A stretch of DNA of 64,000 bases from an uncultured Alphaproteobacteria bacterium. GTDB taxonomy: Bacteria > Pseudomonadota > Alphaproteobacteria > Micavibrionales > CSBR16-224. Positions 39,167-49,492 of the stretch are shown piece after piece; the stretch's first letter is position 1, and every line of letters starts with the position of its first letter. The notes below the pieces were generated by a model that saw only the letters and a program-made list of their open reading frames with translations, ran no database searches and was not told where the DNA came from. Made by a program: the position numbers and the translations under genes. The stretch spans positions 310,001 through 374,000 of the forward strand of contig CATLPD010000001.1 in the NCBI GenBank assembly GCA_950054485.1, given 5' to 3'.

Positions 39167-41026
39167 CTACATTTTAAATGGGCGACGGTCCTGACTGAAT
39201 TTGTTATAAAGCTCGCGGTCCGTTTGGTGCAAATTGGTTCCGGGGATCAAAGTTGCTTTCAAAAAGATCACAAGTTCTGTCTTCTCAATCAAATCCGTCT
39301 TGTTTTTGAAAAGGTTACCCAGATACGGAACGTCAGATATCACAGGCACGCCCGATTCACTGACCTGATTTCGATCGCGCATCAGACCCCCCATAACGAT
39401 AATCTGACCCGACTGCATTTTTACAATTGAATCAATTTCCTGTACGGCCAATTCGGGGACCTGGTTCGTTAAGTCATCCAAAAGGTCTTCTGCCCCGTCC
39501 GCAAGGCCAGATACCAAAACAGCCAAACGTGGGGTCGGATCTTCGACCGTATCAACAACGGTTGTAACCGTCGGACGCAATGCCATCGTAATCAGGCCCG
39601 TTTCAACATCAATTGACGGTAATACACTGATCACAAGACCTTCGGGAACCGAACGAATTTCGGTTTCAATTTCGATCGAGTCATCATCCCCTGCTTCATC
39701 CGCGCGTTCGATTTCAACGCCGAATTCAAAGAAAACACGGTTTTCAACAACGTTCAGAACAGCCGCCTGATGGTTCAAAACAGTCAGGCGTGGGCTGGAT
39801 AACGCACGCACAGTCCCGAAACGGTTAATTGCATCAACAACCAAGTTCAGATCGCTTCCGGGTGCCAATGTTGCCGAAAATCCGTCACCCGCCGTAATGG
39901 GCGGGGTTAAACCGGGCAAGGCAAAATCAGCGTCAAAATAGGAAAGACCTGTGATATTGACTGAATCTGTCAAAGCACCCCAATTAATACCGGCTGCAAA
40001 TTCGTCGGTCAGCGATACTTCAAGAATCTTAGCTTCTATCAAGACCTGTGATGTAATGCTGGCCTTCAATCTTTCCAGATATTCTTGCAGCTCGTTATGC
40101 TGGCGATGCGATGCATAGGCTGAAATCATGCCTGATTGACGGTTGACCGAATAAGTGGCCGGAACATTCGGCAAAGCCGGCTCTTCAGGAGATGTCGGAA
40201 ATTGTACCGCAAGTGTGGCGCCCTGATCTATATTCACTGGGTTACCCTGCGCATCATATTGCAATGGCAAAGTTGGCGGCACCGGCTGAACTTCGGGGTT
40301 TGACAATGTTGCAAGAGATACAAAGTTATCCGAAGACGTCAGGATCTGTTCGATATTCGCTGAAAGTTCTGTCCAGAAATCCGCCTCGGTTGATGTCTCA
40401 ATTGACGCGCCGGACCCGACATCCGCACCATCACCCGAAACTACAGAAACATCAAGGGAGATACTGCTCTCCAGCGAACGCACAACGTTCACGTAGTCCA
40501 GCTTGTAATTCTTGTGGTACGGGCGGTCAAGCTGCACCCGCAAAAGACCGTCCGCCAACTTATATCGCAGGCCCGCCATATCGGCAATGCGGTCAATAAC
40601 CTCATCAAAAGGGCGGTTGCGTGCGGTCAGAATGATCGAGCCCTGAATTTGCGGGTCCATTTCAATATCAAAACCGGCCTGATCCGCCAGTTCAAACAAC
40701 AGATCGCGCAACGGTACCGTCTGGTTTACCGAGATCGAAACCATCGGCATCGGCTCATCAAGCTCCATAGGTGTTGCTGAAAACGGTTGCAGGGCAGGGA
40801 TTGCTGCGTTGTTCATCGCGTTCATATCGACAGCAGGACGCGATGACAGGGCTTCGCGGTAATCATCGCGTTCCATTTCGGCTGCACGGTCGTATTTCAA
40901 TACGTTTTCCGCATCGCTACATCCCGTTAAAACCAGAAAACTACCGATTAATAAACAAATAAAAACAAAAGCCTGTCCGCGTACCAGACGCGTAAAATGT
41001 GCTGAAAACTGCATAAAAGCCGCCAT
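39167..41026 (-). CDS. Type IV pilus/MSHA-type secretin (PilQ/MshL-like lipoprotein)
   Basis: Lipobox LTGC; LLFELADQAGFDIEMDPQIQGSIILTARN; IVMGGLMRDRNQVSESGVPVISDVPYLGNLFKNK. Confidence 0.93.
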   Translation of the reverse strand: MAAFMQFSAHFTRLVRGQAFVFICLLIGSFLVLTGCSDAENVLKYDRAAEMERDDYREALSSRPAVDMNAMNNAAIPALQPFSATPMELDEPMPMVSISVNQTVPLRDLLFELADQAGFDIEMDPQIQGSIILTARNRPFDEVIDRIADMAGLRYKLADGLLRVQLDRPYHKNYKLDYVNVVRSLESSISLDVSVVSGDGADVGSGASIETSTEADFWTELSANIEQILTSSDNFVSLATLSNPEVQPVPPTLPLQYDAQGNPVNIDQGATLAVQFPTSPEEPALPNVPATYSVNRQSGMISAYASHRQHNELQEYLERLKASITSQVLIEAKILEVSLTDEFAAGINWGALTDSVNITGLSYFDADFALPGLTPPITAGDGFSATLAPGSDLNLVVDAINRFGTVRALSSPRLTVLNHQAAVLNVVENRVFFEFGVEIERADEAGDDDSIEIETEIRSVPEGLVISVLPSIDVETGLITMALRPTVTTVVDTVEDPTPRLAVLVSGLADGAEDLLDDLTNQVPELAVQEIDSIVKMQSGQIIVMGGLMRDRNQVSESGVPVISDVPYLGNLFKNKTDLIEKTELVIFLKATLIPGTNLHQTDRELYNKFSQDRRPFKM

Positions 41027-41059
41027 AATAATTATGTGGTAACTACCCAGTCTTTATTT

Positions 41060-42217
41060 TTACAGGCTAAGCTTGGTGATGTCAATCTGCGAGAGTGTAC
41101 CGACGGCGCCTTTTTTCTCGCCGCTGTCAGAGCTGCTTGAACCGAAGTTACGGCTTTGCAGACGCATACGCATATCGCCGGGCACGTCGGATTCCATGAT
41201 GGCCGTTTCCTCGGTGATTTCGCCCTTTTGATAAAGTTCGAACAACGACTGGTCAAACGTCTTCATATCAACCGGCTCGTTTTTGACCAGAACCTCGCGG
41301 ATCTTGTGTGTTTGCCCGTTCATGATCAGCTCGCGCACAAAGGCTTCGTTCAACAGAACCTCTAGCGCCAAAGTCAGTCCGCCGCCCTTCTTTTTCACAA
41401 GACGTTGTCCGATAACGGCCCGCAAATTCATAGCCAGGGCCAAACGGACCTGTTGTTGACGCTCTTTCGGAAAGAAATTGATAATACGCTCGATGGCCTG
41501 ACTGGTATTATTGGTATGCAACGTCGCAAGGCATAAATGACCCGTTTCGGCCGCACTCAGGGCTTGCTCCATCACATCAGGATCACGGATCTCACCAATC
41601 AGAATAACATCAGGCTTTTGCCGCAAGGCATTTTTCAAGGCAATATTATAAGATGCCGTATCGATGCCGACTTCGCGCTGTGTGACAATACTTGTTTTGT
41701 GCTTGTGATAATATTCGACCGGATCTTCAATGGTGATAATATGCCCGGGTGATGATGCATTTCTATAATCAATCATCGATGCCAGGCTGGTCGATTTACC
41801 AGACGACGTCACCCCACAAACCAGAATAAGCCCGCGTTTATTCATCGCGAGTTTTTGCATTAACGGTGGCAGGTTCAACTCTTCCAGCGTTGGAATTTCC
41901 GACGTAATCCGGCGGATAACCATAGCGTTATGCTGGCGCTGGCGCAGGATATTAATACGAAAACGCCCCTCCTCACCCATATCAAAGGCGATATTCAGCT
42001 CGAGGGTATTTTCAAAATCGCGCCTTTGGCGGTTCGTCAGAACCTCGCCCATCATATGTTCGATATCTTCATCTGTCAGATTGATTTCAGATAATGAAAT
42101 AAATTCGTTATTACTGCGCATTGTCGGCGGAACACCGACTGTCAAATAAAGGTCACTGGCCCTTTTTTCGGCCATTTGCTTTAGATAGTCATAGATAACG
42201 CTTTTTTCTTCTGACAT
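41060..42217 (-). CDS. pilU: Type IV pilus retraction ATPase, PilU-like
   Basis: ILVCGVTSSGKSTSLASMIDYRN, QREVGIDTASYNIALKNALRQKPDVILIGEIRD. Confidence 0.88.
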   Translation of the reverse strand: MSEEKSVIYDYLKQMAEKRASDLYLTVGVPPTMRSNNEFISLSEINLTDEDIEHMMGEVLTNRQRRDFENTLELNIAFDMGEEGRFRINILRQRQHNAMVIRRITSEIPTLEELNLPPLMQKLAMNKRGLILVCGVTSSGKSTSLASMIDYRNASSPGHIITIEDPVEYYHKHKTSIVTQREVGIDTASYNIALKNALRQKPDVILIGEIRDPDVMEQALSAAETGHLCLATLHTNNTSQAIERIINFFPKERQQQVRLALAMNLRAVIGQRLVKKKGGGLTLALEVLLNEAFVRELIMNGQTHKIREVLVKNEPVDMKTFDQSLFELYQKGEITEETAIMESDVPGDMRMRLQSRNFGSSSSDSGEKKGAVGTLSQIDITKLSL

Positions 42218-43416
42218 CAGAACGAATATCCTTCATCTTGGTCTGCCCCTGCGGGTTGCGCGCCTGACGGTTCGACCCCAAGATTATTACTCTTTTGACC
42301 TACGGGTGGCACCTGGCGCATTGTCGCCGGCTTTGAATCTTCGTTCATACTGCTCATATCAGTTGCGCCTTCGAATTCGCTTTGATCATCTGCGCAATCA
42401 CGCAAGGCTTCCTTGGCAATTTCTTCTGTGATCAGACCTGACTGGAACAAATCATTTACCGAATCTTCCATGGTCTGCATGCCGTATCGCGATCCGGTCT
42501 GGATCATCGAATAAATTTGTGCCAGCTGGTTTTCACGGATCAGGTTACGCACAGCACTGGTCCCGACCATAATTTCATGTGCCGCAACACGTCCGCCGCC
42601 AGCGCGTTTTAATAGTTGCTGGGCGACAACGCCCTGAATTGAACTGGACAACATTGCACGTACCATTTCTTTTTCCGCAGCAGGGAAAACATCGATGATA
42701 CGGTCAATGGTTTTGGCAGCCGAGTTCGAGTGCAATGTTCCGAAAACCAAGTGACCGGTTTCCGCCGCTGTCAGCGCCAGTGAGATTGTTTCATAGTCAC
42801 GCATCTCCCCCACCAGAATAACATCCGGATCTTCACGCAGCGCACTTTTCAGGGCGCGCGCGAAAGAAACCGTATCGTTATTCAATTCACGGTGGTTCAC
42901 CAGACTCTTTTGCGATGTATGAAAGAATTCCACAGGATCCTCGACTGTCAGAATATGTTTCTGATAGGTCTTGTTGATATGGTTGATCATGGAGGCCAGG
43001 GTCGTCGATTTACCGGAACCGGTCGGACCGGTCACCAGAACCAGGCCGTTTTCCAGCTCGGACAGGCGCCGCAAAACTTTCGGCAAATCCAGATCTTCCA
43101 TTGTCGGAATCTTTGTCGGAATAACACGAAAAACGGAAGCCATACCCTTACGGTTTGTAAAAGCATTCACACGAAAACGGGCATCTTCACCCAGCGAGAT
43201 CGCAAAATCGATCTCTTTCTCGCGCTCGAATTCGGCGCGCTGGTCTTCGCTCATGACCGAATAAACCATCCGTTTGATTTCATCAGCCGTCAGTGCGTCG
43301 GTTTTAATGCGCTGTAATTTGCCGTCAATACGAACGATCGGCTGGTTTTCCGCGCTCAGGTGCATATCCGATGCGCCATTGTCCAGCGTAAATTTTAAAA
43401 GCTCTGTAATTTCCAC
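42217..43416 (-). CDS. pilT: Type IV pilus twitching motility ATPase PilT (GTG start)
   Basis: LVTGPTGSGKSTTLASMINHIN, ALREDPDVILVGEMRDYETISLALTAAETGHLVFGTLH. Confidence 0.92.
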   Translation of the reverse strand: MEITELLKFTLDNGASDMHLSAENQPIVRIDGKLQRIKTDALTADEIKRMVYSVMSEDQRAEFEREKEIDFAISLGEDARFRVNAFTNRKGMASVFRVIPTKIPTMEDLDLPKVLRRLSELENGLVLVTGPTGSGKSTTLASMINHINKTYQKHILTVEDPVEFFHTSQKSLVNHRELNNDTVSFARALKSALREDPDVILVGEMRDYETISLALTAAETGHLVFGTLHSNSAAKTIDRIIDVFPAAEKEMVRAMLSSSIQGVVAQQLLKRAGGGRVAAHEIMVGTSAVRNLIRENQLAQIYSMIQTGSRYGMQTMEDSVNDLFQSGLITEEIAKEALRDCADDQSEFEGATDMSSMNEDSKPATMRQVPPVGQKSNNLGVEPSGAQPAGADQDEGYSF

Positions 43417-43437
43417 GATTTACCCCCAGTATACTTT

Positions 43438-43550
43438 TGTTCAACCCTTTAAAGTCGGTTGAGACTTGAAAAACACCTGTTCAACTCTCCTAAAGTCGGT
43501 TGAGACTTGAAAAAACACCTGTTCAACTCTCCTAAAGTCGGTTGAGACTT
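43438..43550. repeat. Three tandem ~40-bp repeats with palindromic core AAGTC-GGTTGA-GACTT
   Basis: Units start at 43438, 43478 and 43520: TGTTCAACTCTCCTAAAGTCGGTTGAGACTTGAAAAA(A)CACC. Confidence 0.93.
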
Positions 43551-43578
43551 AATCCACCATCAGGATACAGAAAAAGTC

Positions 43579-44376
43579 CTACAATAAGGTTAAAAAAACG
43601 GTTTTCTTCATCAGCAGACAGATTATAAAAGCCACAATTAATGCAGGACCGAACGGAAAATATTCCCGCCCCGTGATTTTACGTGATATCAGGCCAAATA
43701 TCACGCCAAGCCCGCCTGACAACATCATAAAAAGCGGCAAAACCATTGGTCCCAGCCATAGACCTGCTGCGGCAAAGAACTTGATATCTCCGCCCCCCAT
43801 CGCCTGCTTTTTCAACAACGCCGACATACCCCAGGTCAGAAGATAGGCCAGAACAAAAAAGATTGCCGCCCCTGCCAGCGCCTGTTGCCATATGCCCTGC
43901 ACCATATAGCCCGTAGCATCAAAAGAAACCAGAATTAATGCCAATATCCCCAGCCCGCCCAATGCCAGATTCAAAACATCCGGAATAATCATATGACGCC
44001 AATCGATAAAAAACATCGCTGTGATGACGGGGGCGGATAAGATCAAAGCCGGCGTATAAGGCTGATATCCGAAAATCAGAAAGAACGAAACCGCCAATGC
44101 CAGCGTAAAAACCTCGATCACGATATAATCAGATGATACCGCCTTGCCGCAATGGCGACATTTTCCACGGTTATACAACCAGGAAAAGACCGGAATCAGA
44201 TCCGCCGCCCTTAATGTCTGTTCGCAGTCTGTACAGGCCGATCGCCTGCGGCCGGTGATTTTGATATTGCGGGGTAAACGCCACGCCAGCGCACCGGCAA
44301 AACTGCCCAGGGCCAACCCCGACAGCCCAACGACAATCAGCCAGAAGATATGAAATTCAGGTAAAAAAATGCCCAC
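43579..44376 (-). CDS. pilD: Prepilin peptidase (A24 family)
   Basis: GSFAGALAWRLPR, two CxxC pairs (CTDC, CRHC), FIDWRHMIIPDVLN, AMGGGDIKFFAAAGLWLG. Confidence 0.93.
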   Translation of the reverse strand: MGIFLPEFHIFWLIVVGLSGLALGSFAGALAWRLPRNIKITGRRRSACTDCEQTLRAADLIPVFSWLYNRGKCRHCGKAVSSDYIVIEVFTLALAVSFFLIFGYQPYTPALILSAPVITAMFFIDWRHMIIPDVLNLALGGLGILALILVSFDATGYMVQGIWQQALAGAAIFFVLAYLLTWGMSALLKKQAMGGGDIKFFAAAGLWLGPMVLPLFMMLSGGLGVIFGLISRKITGREYFPFGPALIVAFIICLLMKKTVFLTLL

Positions 44377-44382
44377 GGTCTT

Positions 44383-45891
44383 TTACTGATGGATCAATGC
44401 CAGACGGTTTTGAATCGCCTCGACCGGAATAGCGCCGCGGTATCCGCTATCGCGTTCCAGCATCAGGGAACGACGGTAATACATCGCTGCATTAACGCGG
44501 TCACCGACACGGTCATGCATGACTGCCAGATTATAGGCGATCGTCGGGTTCGTCGGCTCCAAATTTTGTGCCGATGTTAACAAGGCAATCGCTTCACGCG
44601 GATAATTCATTGCACCATAGGCCAGCGCCAACTGAACCTTAACCCCCGCATTTGCAGGATAGCTGGCGTGCAATCTTTGCAGCTTATCAACCGAATAGGC
44701 CGGGTTTTGAACTGACAAAATCCCAAGCATATTTGTCAAAGCTTCCAGGTTTTCAGGGTTCTCGCGCAAAACCTGTTCGTAAAGACTGATCGCCTCGGTA
44801 TATCTGCCCAAACGCTGCAATGCTACAGAACGGCCCAGCATAACGCGGGTATCATTCGGATTTGCTTCGTAAAGTGCATTAAACATCTCGAGTGCACGGC
44901 CGTTCCGTCCCTCGTTCAGGGCACGTTTTGCCGTCATCAGTTCCCGGTTCAATTCAACAGGTGCCGTTTCAGGCCTGATGATATAATATTTTTCAGGGGT
45001 CGGACGCACATATGCATTGGCTTCAATACGGCTGGTATCACCCAATTGCGCGGGTATACCGTCCTGAATTGCCTGATCCATTGAATTGATCAGCGCCTCT
45101 TCTGCTGCAAGACTGTCATCGGCCGATACCGGGGCATTATCCGCTGTATTTGATGTCAGGCTGGCAATCAGCTCTTCCTCGAGCTTTTGGTCAATTTCAT
45201 CCTGCGCCGCATTATCAGCATCTACCATCATTGCGGTTTGTGTTTCAATCATCGCATCATTATCCGCAATTTCATCCGGCATAGATGGCGCATCAACAGG
45301 CATTACAGGATCCGCCATTGCAGGGTCCATCGGCGGGCTTTGCGTATCCGGCGCAGCGACAATACCGATATCTTCACCGCTTTCAACGTCCGTGACGTCA
45401 ATTCCCGATACGTCCATATCCCCGTCAGCACTCATGTCACTTTCAGGCATCGGTGGAAAATCAGCTTCATCACCCATTACTTCACCTTCAGGCGCGGGCA
45501 TACCCATATCATCTGCCGGATCAATCAGGCTGTTCAGATCAATATTTTCAACAACCTCTATCGGGGCTTCGCCGCCATCAGCCGGCATATCATCCAGCGG
45601 GGCCGGCTGCGCCATCGGATCATTCATCGGATCAACTTGCGGTGATGGCTGCATTGCCGCCAATGTCGCCGGTGTTACAGGCGCCGGTCCCGATTGTGTT
45701 TCCATCCAGTAAAATCCGCCTGCGCCCAGCGCAACAAGAACGGCCAAAAGGCCCGCATATTTAACCACCTTACCGGATTTCTTGCGCGGCGCGCCATCCA
45801 ACGGAACCTCGGTATCATCAAATACGACGTCATCCCAATCATCGTCGGAGTCAGGTGTACTTGAAATCGGTGGATCGTTATTTTCAGTCAT
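44383..45891 (-). CDS. TPR protein with N-terminal TM and acidic Pro/Met/Asp-rich linker (MshN-like)
   Basis: YAGLLAVLVALGAGGFYWME; low-complexity linker; C-terminal TPRs ALEMFNALYEANPNDTRVMLGRSVALQRLGRYTEAISLYEQVL. Confidence 0.75.
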   Translation of the reverse strand: MTENNDPPISSTPDSDDDWDDVVFDDTEVPLDGAPRKKSGKVVKYAGLLAVLVALGAGGFYWMETQSGPAPVTPATLAAMQPSPQVDPMNDPMAQPAPLDDMPADGGEAPIEVVENIDLNSLIDPADDMGMPAPEGEVMGDEADFPPMPESDMSADGDMDVSGIDVTDVESGEDIGIVAAPDTQSPPMDPAMADPVMPVDAPSMPDEIADNDAMIETQTAMMVDADNAAQDEIDQKLEEELIASLTSNTADNAPVSADDSLAAEEALINSMDQAIQDGIPAQLGDTSRIEANAYVRPTPEKYYIIRPETAPVELNRELMTAKRALNEGRNGRALEMFNALYEANPNDTRVMLGRSVALQRLGRYTEAISLYEQVLRENPENLEALTNMLGILSVQNPAYSVDKLQRLHASYPANAGVKVQLALAYGAMNYPREAIALLTSAQNLEPTNPTIAYNLAVMHDRVGDRVNAAMYYRRSLMLERDSGYRGAIPVEAIQNRLALIHQ

Positions 45892-45925
45892 ATGTCTGTC
45901 CTTTGTCTGGCCTGAAGGCGGCCTG

Positions 45926-46630
45926 TTATTTTATAATACTTAAAAATGCGCGTTCGAGATAGTCTTCTTTTCCTTGTTTCTTAAGGGCTTTCGGGGTGCC
46001 CGTAAATTTAACAACGCCTTGATCGATAACAGCGATCGTATCGCAGATTTCATCCATATCCGCCAGAATGTGCGAGCTGAGAAAAACCGTACGTCCGGCT
46101 TTGCGGCATTCCAGAATTTTATCTTTCACGCACGCACGCGCCAGCGGGTCAAGCCCGCTCATCGGTTCATCCAGAATGATTACGGGTGCGGGACTCATAA
46201 AGGCTGACATCAAGCCGATTTTCTGCTTCATCCCCTTAGAATAGGTGTTACAGCGCCGTGATAAAGCCTCAAGCTGAAGGGCAAGCTGGCCTGCATTATC
46301 CTTGATATCATCATCAGATGCGCTCTTGTTATAAAACGACAGTGCAAAGCGCAAAAATTCATATCCGCTTAGAAAGGCGGGCGGTTCGAATTTTTCAGGC
46401 AGATAAACCACCTCGCCATCTGTCAGAATGCTTCCCTTATCCGCCTTTAAAAGATCCAGTACCGTTTTGATAAATGTTGTTTTACCGGCGCCATTCAAAC
46501 CGATCAGACCGAAAATCTTGCCTTTCGGAATCTCAAGATTGATGTTGCGGATCGCGGGATCATCCCCATATCCTGCGGTGATATTCTTCGCCAGAATTGA
46601 CGTTTTTTTATTTAAACTGGTTTTTACCAT
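45926..46630 (-). CDS. ABC transporter ATP-binding protein
   Basis: IFGLIGLNGAGKTTFIKTVLDLL (Walker A), YSKGMKQKIGLMSAFMSPAPVIILDEPMSGLDPLAR. Confidence 0.93.
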   Translation of the reverse strand: MVKTSLNKKTSILAKNITAGYGDDPAIRNINLEIPKGKIFGLIGLNGAGKTTFIKTVLDLLKADKGSILTDGEVVYLPEKFEPPAFLSGYEFLRFALSFYNKSASDDDIKDNAGQLALQLEALSRRCNTYSKGMKQKIGLMSAFMSPAPVIILDEPMSGLDPLARACVKDKILECRKAGRTVFLSSHILADMDEICDTIAVIDQGVVKFTGTPKALKKQGKEDYLERAFLSIIK

Positions 46631-46633
46631 TTT

Positions 46634-47158
46634 CTACCCCGGTATTAAAACACCCGTACGAATTTCATAGGCCTGATTTGGTTTCAGCCTGATTTTAATA
46701 ATTTTGCGCAGCAATTCGTCAAACCATTTCAGATCAATATAATTTTTCTGAACCGAAATATCGACGATTTGCGGCAACATATTGCGCGGTGTCACACGTT
46801 GACCGTTCAACCAGATCATCCAGCGGTCATCGCCGCTGTAGGCAATACCGCCCAAACGAATATACCTGTTTTCAGGAACACTGATTTCGGTCTCTGTCGG
46901 ATCTTCCGTGCTGACATCGTCAATCGCCTCGTTCTGGATACCTGCCAGAGCTGCCTCGATTTTTAAAATTTCACTGCGGCTGAACATCAAAGACTGGTCA
47001 AAATAGTCATATGGTGATTCAAAACGTATAGGGGGCGGTTCAGGCGCATCTTCCACCTGCGCGGTCGGTACAGCAGGTGCAACCATTGCATCCTGTGCCA
47101 AAACTGCAAAAGGCAGGCACAGCATAATGGCAAGACATGAAACAAATAATCGTATCAT
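46634..47158 (-). CDS. Exported pilus-assembly accessory protein (PilP/MshK-like)
   Basis: Signal peptide; position after the PilO-like gene; GGIAYSGDDRWMIWLNGQRVTP. Confidence 0.5.
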   Translation of the reverse strand: MIRLFVSCLAIMLCLPFAVLAQDAMVAPAVPTAQVEDAPEPPPIRFESPYDYFDQSLMFSRSEILKIEAALAGIQNEAIDDVSTEDPTETEISVPENRYIRLGGIAYSGDDRWMIWLNGQRVTPRNMLPQIVDISVQKNYIDLKWFDELLRKIIKIRLKPNQAYEIRTGVLIPG

Positions 47159-47814
47159 TAATATGCCCCCTCAATGCCCGGCACTTCTTCAGCCGGCTTT
47201 TCCAGCATCGTATACCATTCGAATTCTGCCGTTCCGGTTACAAACCCGATATTCCGTTCAAGATCAGACAATGCATCCAGACTTTCCTGTGTAATCACCA
47301 GCGGACGTTCAAGTTTAAGGGATTTCAAACGTGTATGTCCGCTGAAATTATTATTGATCATATACAGTAATTTATAGACTTCGATATCATTAAAAGCCTG
47401 CAGGTTTTTAACCTCCACCGGGCTCATGACCAGGCGGTGCCCTGCCTGTTCGGCAAGTGGCTCGTTAATATCAACCAGCTCGCCGATCGAAAAAGATGCC
47501 GATCTGACACCACTGGTATTCTGGATATTCTGAATGACACGCTCAGCTTCGAAACGATCCTGATTATCAAAAAACCCGATATCTGCCAGTCTGTCATAGT
47601 ATGGCATGTGCTCTTGCGTTTTCTGGATCTGTTCCTTAATGGTTGTAATATCTGTTTGCAATGTTCCGATCTGACCATTCAAACCGTTTAACTGGTTTTC
47701 AGCATTATCGCGCGACGGTATAACCCAAAGCATCAGGGCTGCCAGAAGAACGACATTCACCATGGCCAGCGCCACCAGAATTGTAAATCTTTTACGACCG
47801 ATCAGCTTAATCAT
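47158..47814 (-). CDS. PilO/MshJ-like pilus assembly protein
   Basis: Single N-terminal TM, coiled coil QIGTLQTDITTIKEQIQKTQ; gene context. Confidence 0.6.
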   Translation of the reverse strand: MIKLIGRKRFTILVALAMVNVVLLAALMLWVIPSRDNAENQLNGLNGQIGTLQTDITTIKEQIQKTQEHMPYYDRLADIGFFDNQDRFEAERVIQNIQNTSGVRSASFSIGELVDINEPLAEQAGHRLVMSPVEVKNLQAFNDIEVYKLLYMINNNFSGHTRLKSLKLERPLVITQESLDALSDLERNIGFVTGTAEFEWYTMLEKPAEEVPGIEGAY

Positions 47815-49487
47815 AACGGCGGCCCCTCTATTTTAAATTCGGCGGTCAAATCCTGCGCACCGACAATTTGCTCGCCACCCGGCTGTTGTTGCTCGACCGA
47901 AAAAGACCCTGTACGCGTAATTCCGCCGAATTGTCTGACGATTTCAACGTCATGGTTCGGAAGCGACAGCTTAAGACTTTCCAAAAGCCCTTCGGCACGT
48001 GCGACTTTTTGTTCCAACGGCAGGTTGGCTTCTGTCAGACTGACAGTGAATTCGATAACCAGCGTGCCCTTGTCATTTTCCAGGCCGCCGATGGCCACAA
48101 CAGGCGGCGGTGCATATCCGCCGGTATTGTTACTTGATACGCCCGGTTCGGCAAAAGATACGTCCTCTGCCGGCGTATGATCTATAGAAATATCTTGCAG
48201 CAAAAATGAATTCGCAAAGACTTGCTGCAAGTCCAGCAGAATCGGTGTCAGGTCAATCGAGTTATCCTGCAACAATTTTTTAACCGCCAGCACCCCTTCA
48301 ACTGTTGGCGGTGAAACCGGCAAAGCATTAAAAGTCAATGTTTCCTGTTCATATTCACGCTGCAGGGCCGCCTGCTGTGTCGTTTTATATTCGATCAAAT
48401 TCATACGGTCGGCATAAACGCTGTAACCGTCATAGTTAAAATATATTAAGCCCAAAACACCCAAAGCCAGCAAACCACTGGCACCTGCAGCCGCCTTACG
48501 CGGCATCGATACACGGTCCAGTTCGGCCATTTTCATCGGCATGGTCAGTTTGTTTTTACTGGCCGCCCATAAAACATACAGCGCATCTGCATATGTACGT
48601 GTCGCCTCGCCGGCATATTGGCCGCCCAGAACATTCAAGGCATCCGGCAGGTCCAAAAGGCAAAGGTTGGTAATCGGCATATTGGCCGCATTCAAAGCCT
48701 CGTGACTTTCGCGCGGGGCGATGACAATAACATCCAGCCCCTCTTTTTCGTTATAACCGAAACGTGCGATGTAGCTGAGGGTCGCCTTGAATTCACGCGC
48801 CAGTTCTGCGGCAAAGGCTGCCGGTGTCAGATTATCCGGGACAGGCGTAATACGGCGCATCGCCAGATTGCCGTCTTTAACCACGATTTGATGTAAACCG
48901 CCGGTTTCATTCTGGCCGATCATAATGCTCCATTTTGAACGGATGCCGCCTTTTTCCTCGACACAGCGTCCGGCCAGATCATCAACCAGCCCCACACTTT
49001 CAACGGGCAAAAGCCCCATACCGGCAATCCCGACTTCAGCCACGTACAAGGCCGCCGTGATACGGGTCAGTATTTCCGATTTTGGTAAGGCGGCAAATAA
49101 ATATTCAGGCTTTTCGTTGGACTTTTTAAGCGCCATGCCCTTTTTACCGGGCTGCTTGATTTCTAAGGCCGCTTTAATCGTCAAATTCGGAAAGGCCAGA
49201 TTCAGTTTGCGCTCTAAAACCTTTTTCTTATCGGCAATCCCGACAGGTGGAATACGGTCTTTACGGTAATGCTGTTCAACGGCATCGTATAAGATCATAA
49301 CAGGTCCACTGTAACCGCTTTTCAGCGCAGATATCAGTTTCTCGTTAAAATTCTGCGCATCCCAGGGCAGCGATAAAACACGAATGGCTTTCTTTTTTTC
49401 GACGGCGTATAAAACAGCGCCGTCATCGCCGATCATAAGAACGCGGCGGTTTTTAGAACCCAATGGTGATTTTTTTCTTCTGGCCAC
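47811..49487 (-). CDS. PilM-PilN-like fused pilus assembly protein (MshI/GspL-like)
   Basis: N-terminal region of about 330 aa, one TM (AAAGASGLLALGVLGLIYF), then PilN-like coiled coil and periplasmic domain. Confidence 0.6.
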   Translation of the reverse strand: MARRKKSPLGSKNRRVLMIGDDGAVLYAVEKKKAIRVLSLPWDAQNFNEKLISALKSGYSGPVMILYDAVEQHYRKDRIPPVGIADKKKVLERKLNLAFPNLTIKAALEIKQPGKKGMALKKSNEKPEYLFAALPKSEILTRITAALYVAEVGIAGMGLLPVESVGLVDDLAGRCVEEKGGIRSKWSIMIGQNETGGLHQIVVKDGNLAMRRITPVPDNLTPAAFAAELAREFKATLSYIARFGYNEKEGLDVIVIAPRESHEALNAANMPITNLCLLDLPDALNVLGGQYAGEATRTYADALYVLWAASKNKLTMPMKMAELDRVSMPRKAAAGASGLLALGVLGLIYFNYDGYSVYADRMNLIEYKTTQQAALQREYEQETLTFNALPVSPPTVEGVLAVKKLLQDNSIDLTPILLDLQQVFANSFLLQDISIDHTPAEDVSFAEPGVSSNNTGGYAPPPVVAIGGLENDKGTLVIEFTVSLTEANLPLEQKVARAEGLLESLKLSLPNHDVEIVRQFGGITRTGSFSVEQQQPGGEQIVGAQDLTAEFKIEGPPL

Positions 49488-49492
49488 GTCTT

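Noticed and set aside
43438-43550. Possible CRISPR array
   Set aside because: Units are near-identical end to end with no unique spacers, and no cas genes are present; better described as tandem repeats
45086-45712. 208-aa Ser/Ile-rich plus-strand ORF
   Set aside because: Antisense shadow of the acidic linker of the TPR protein
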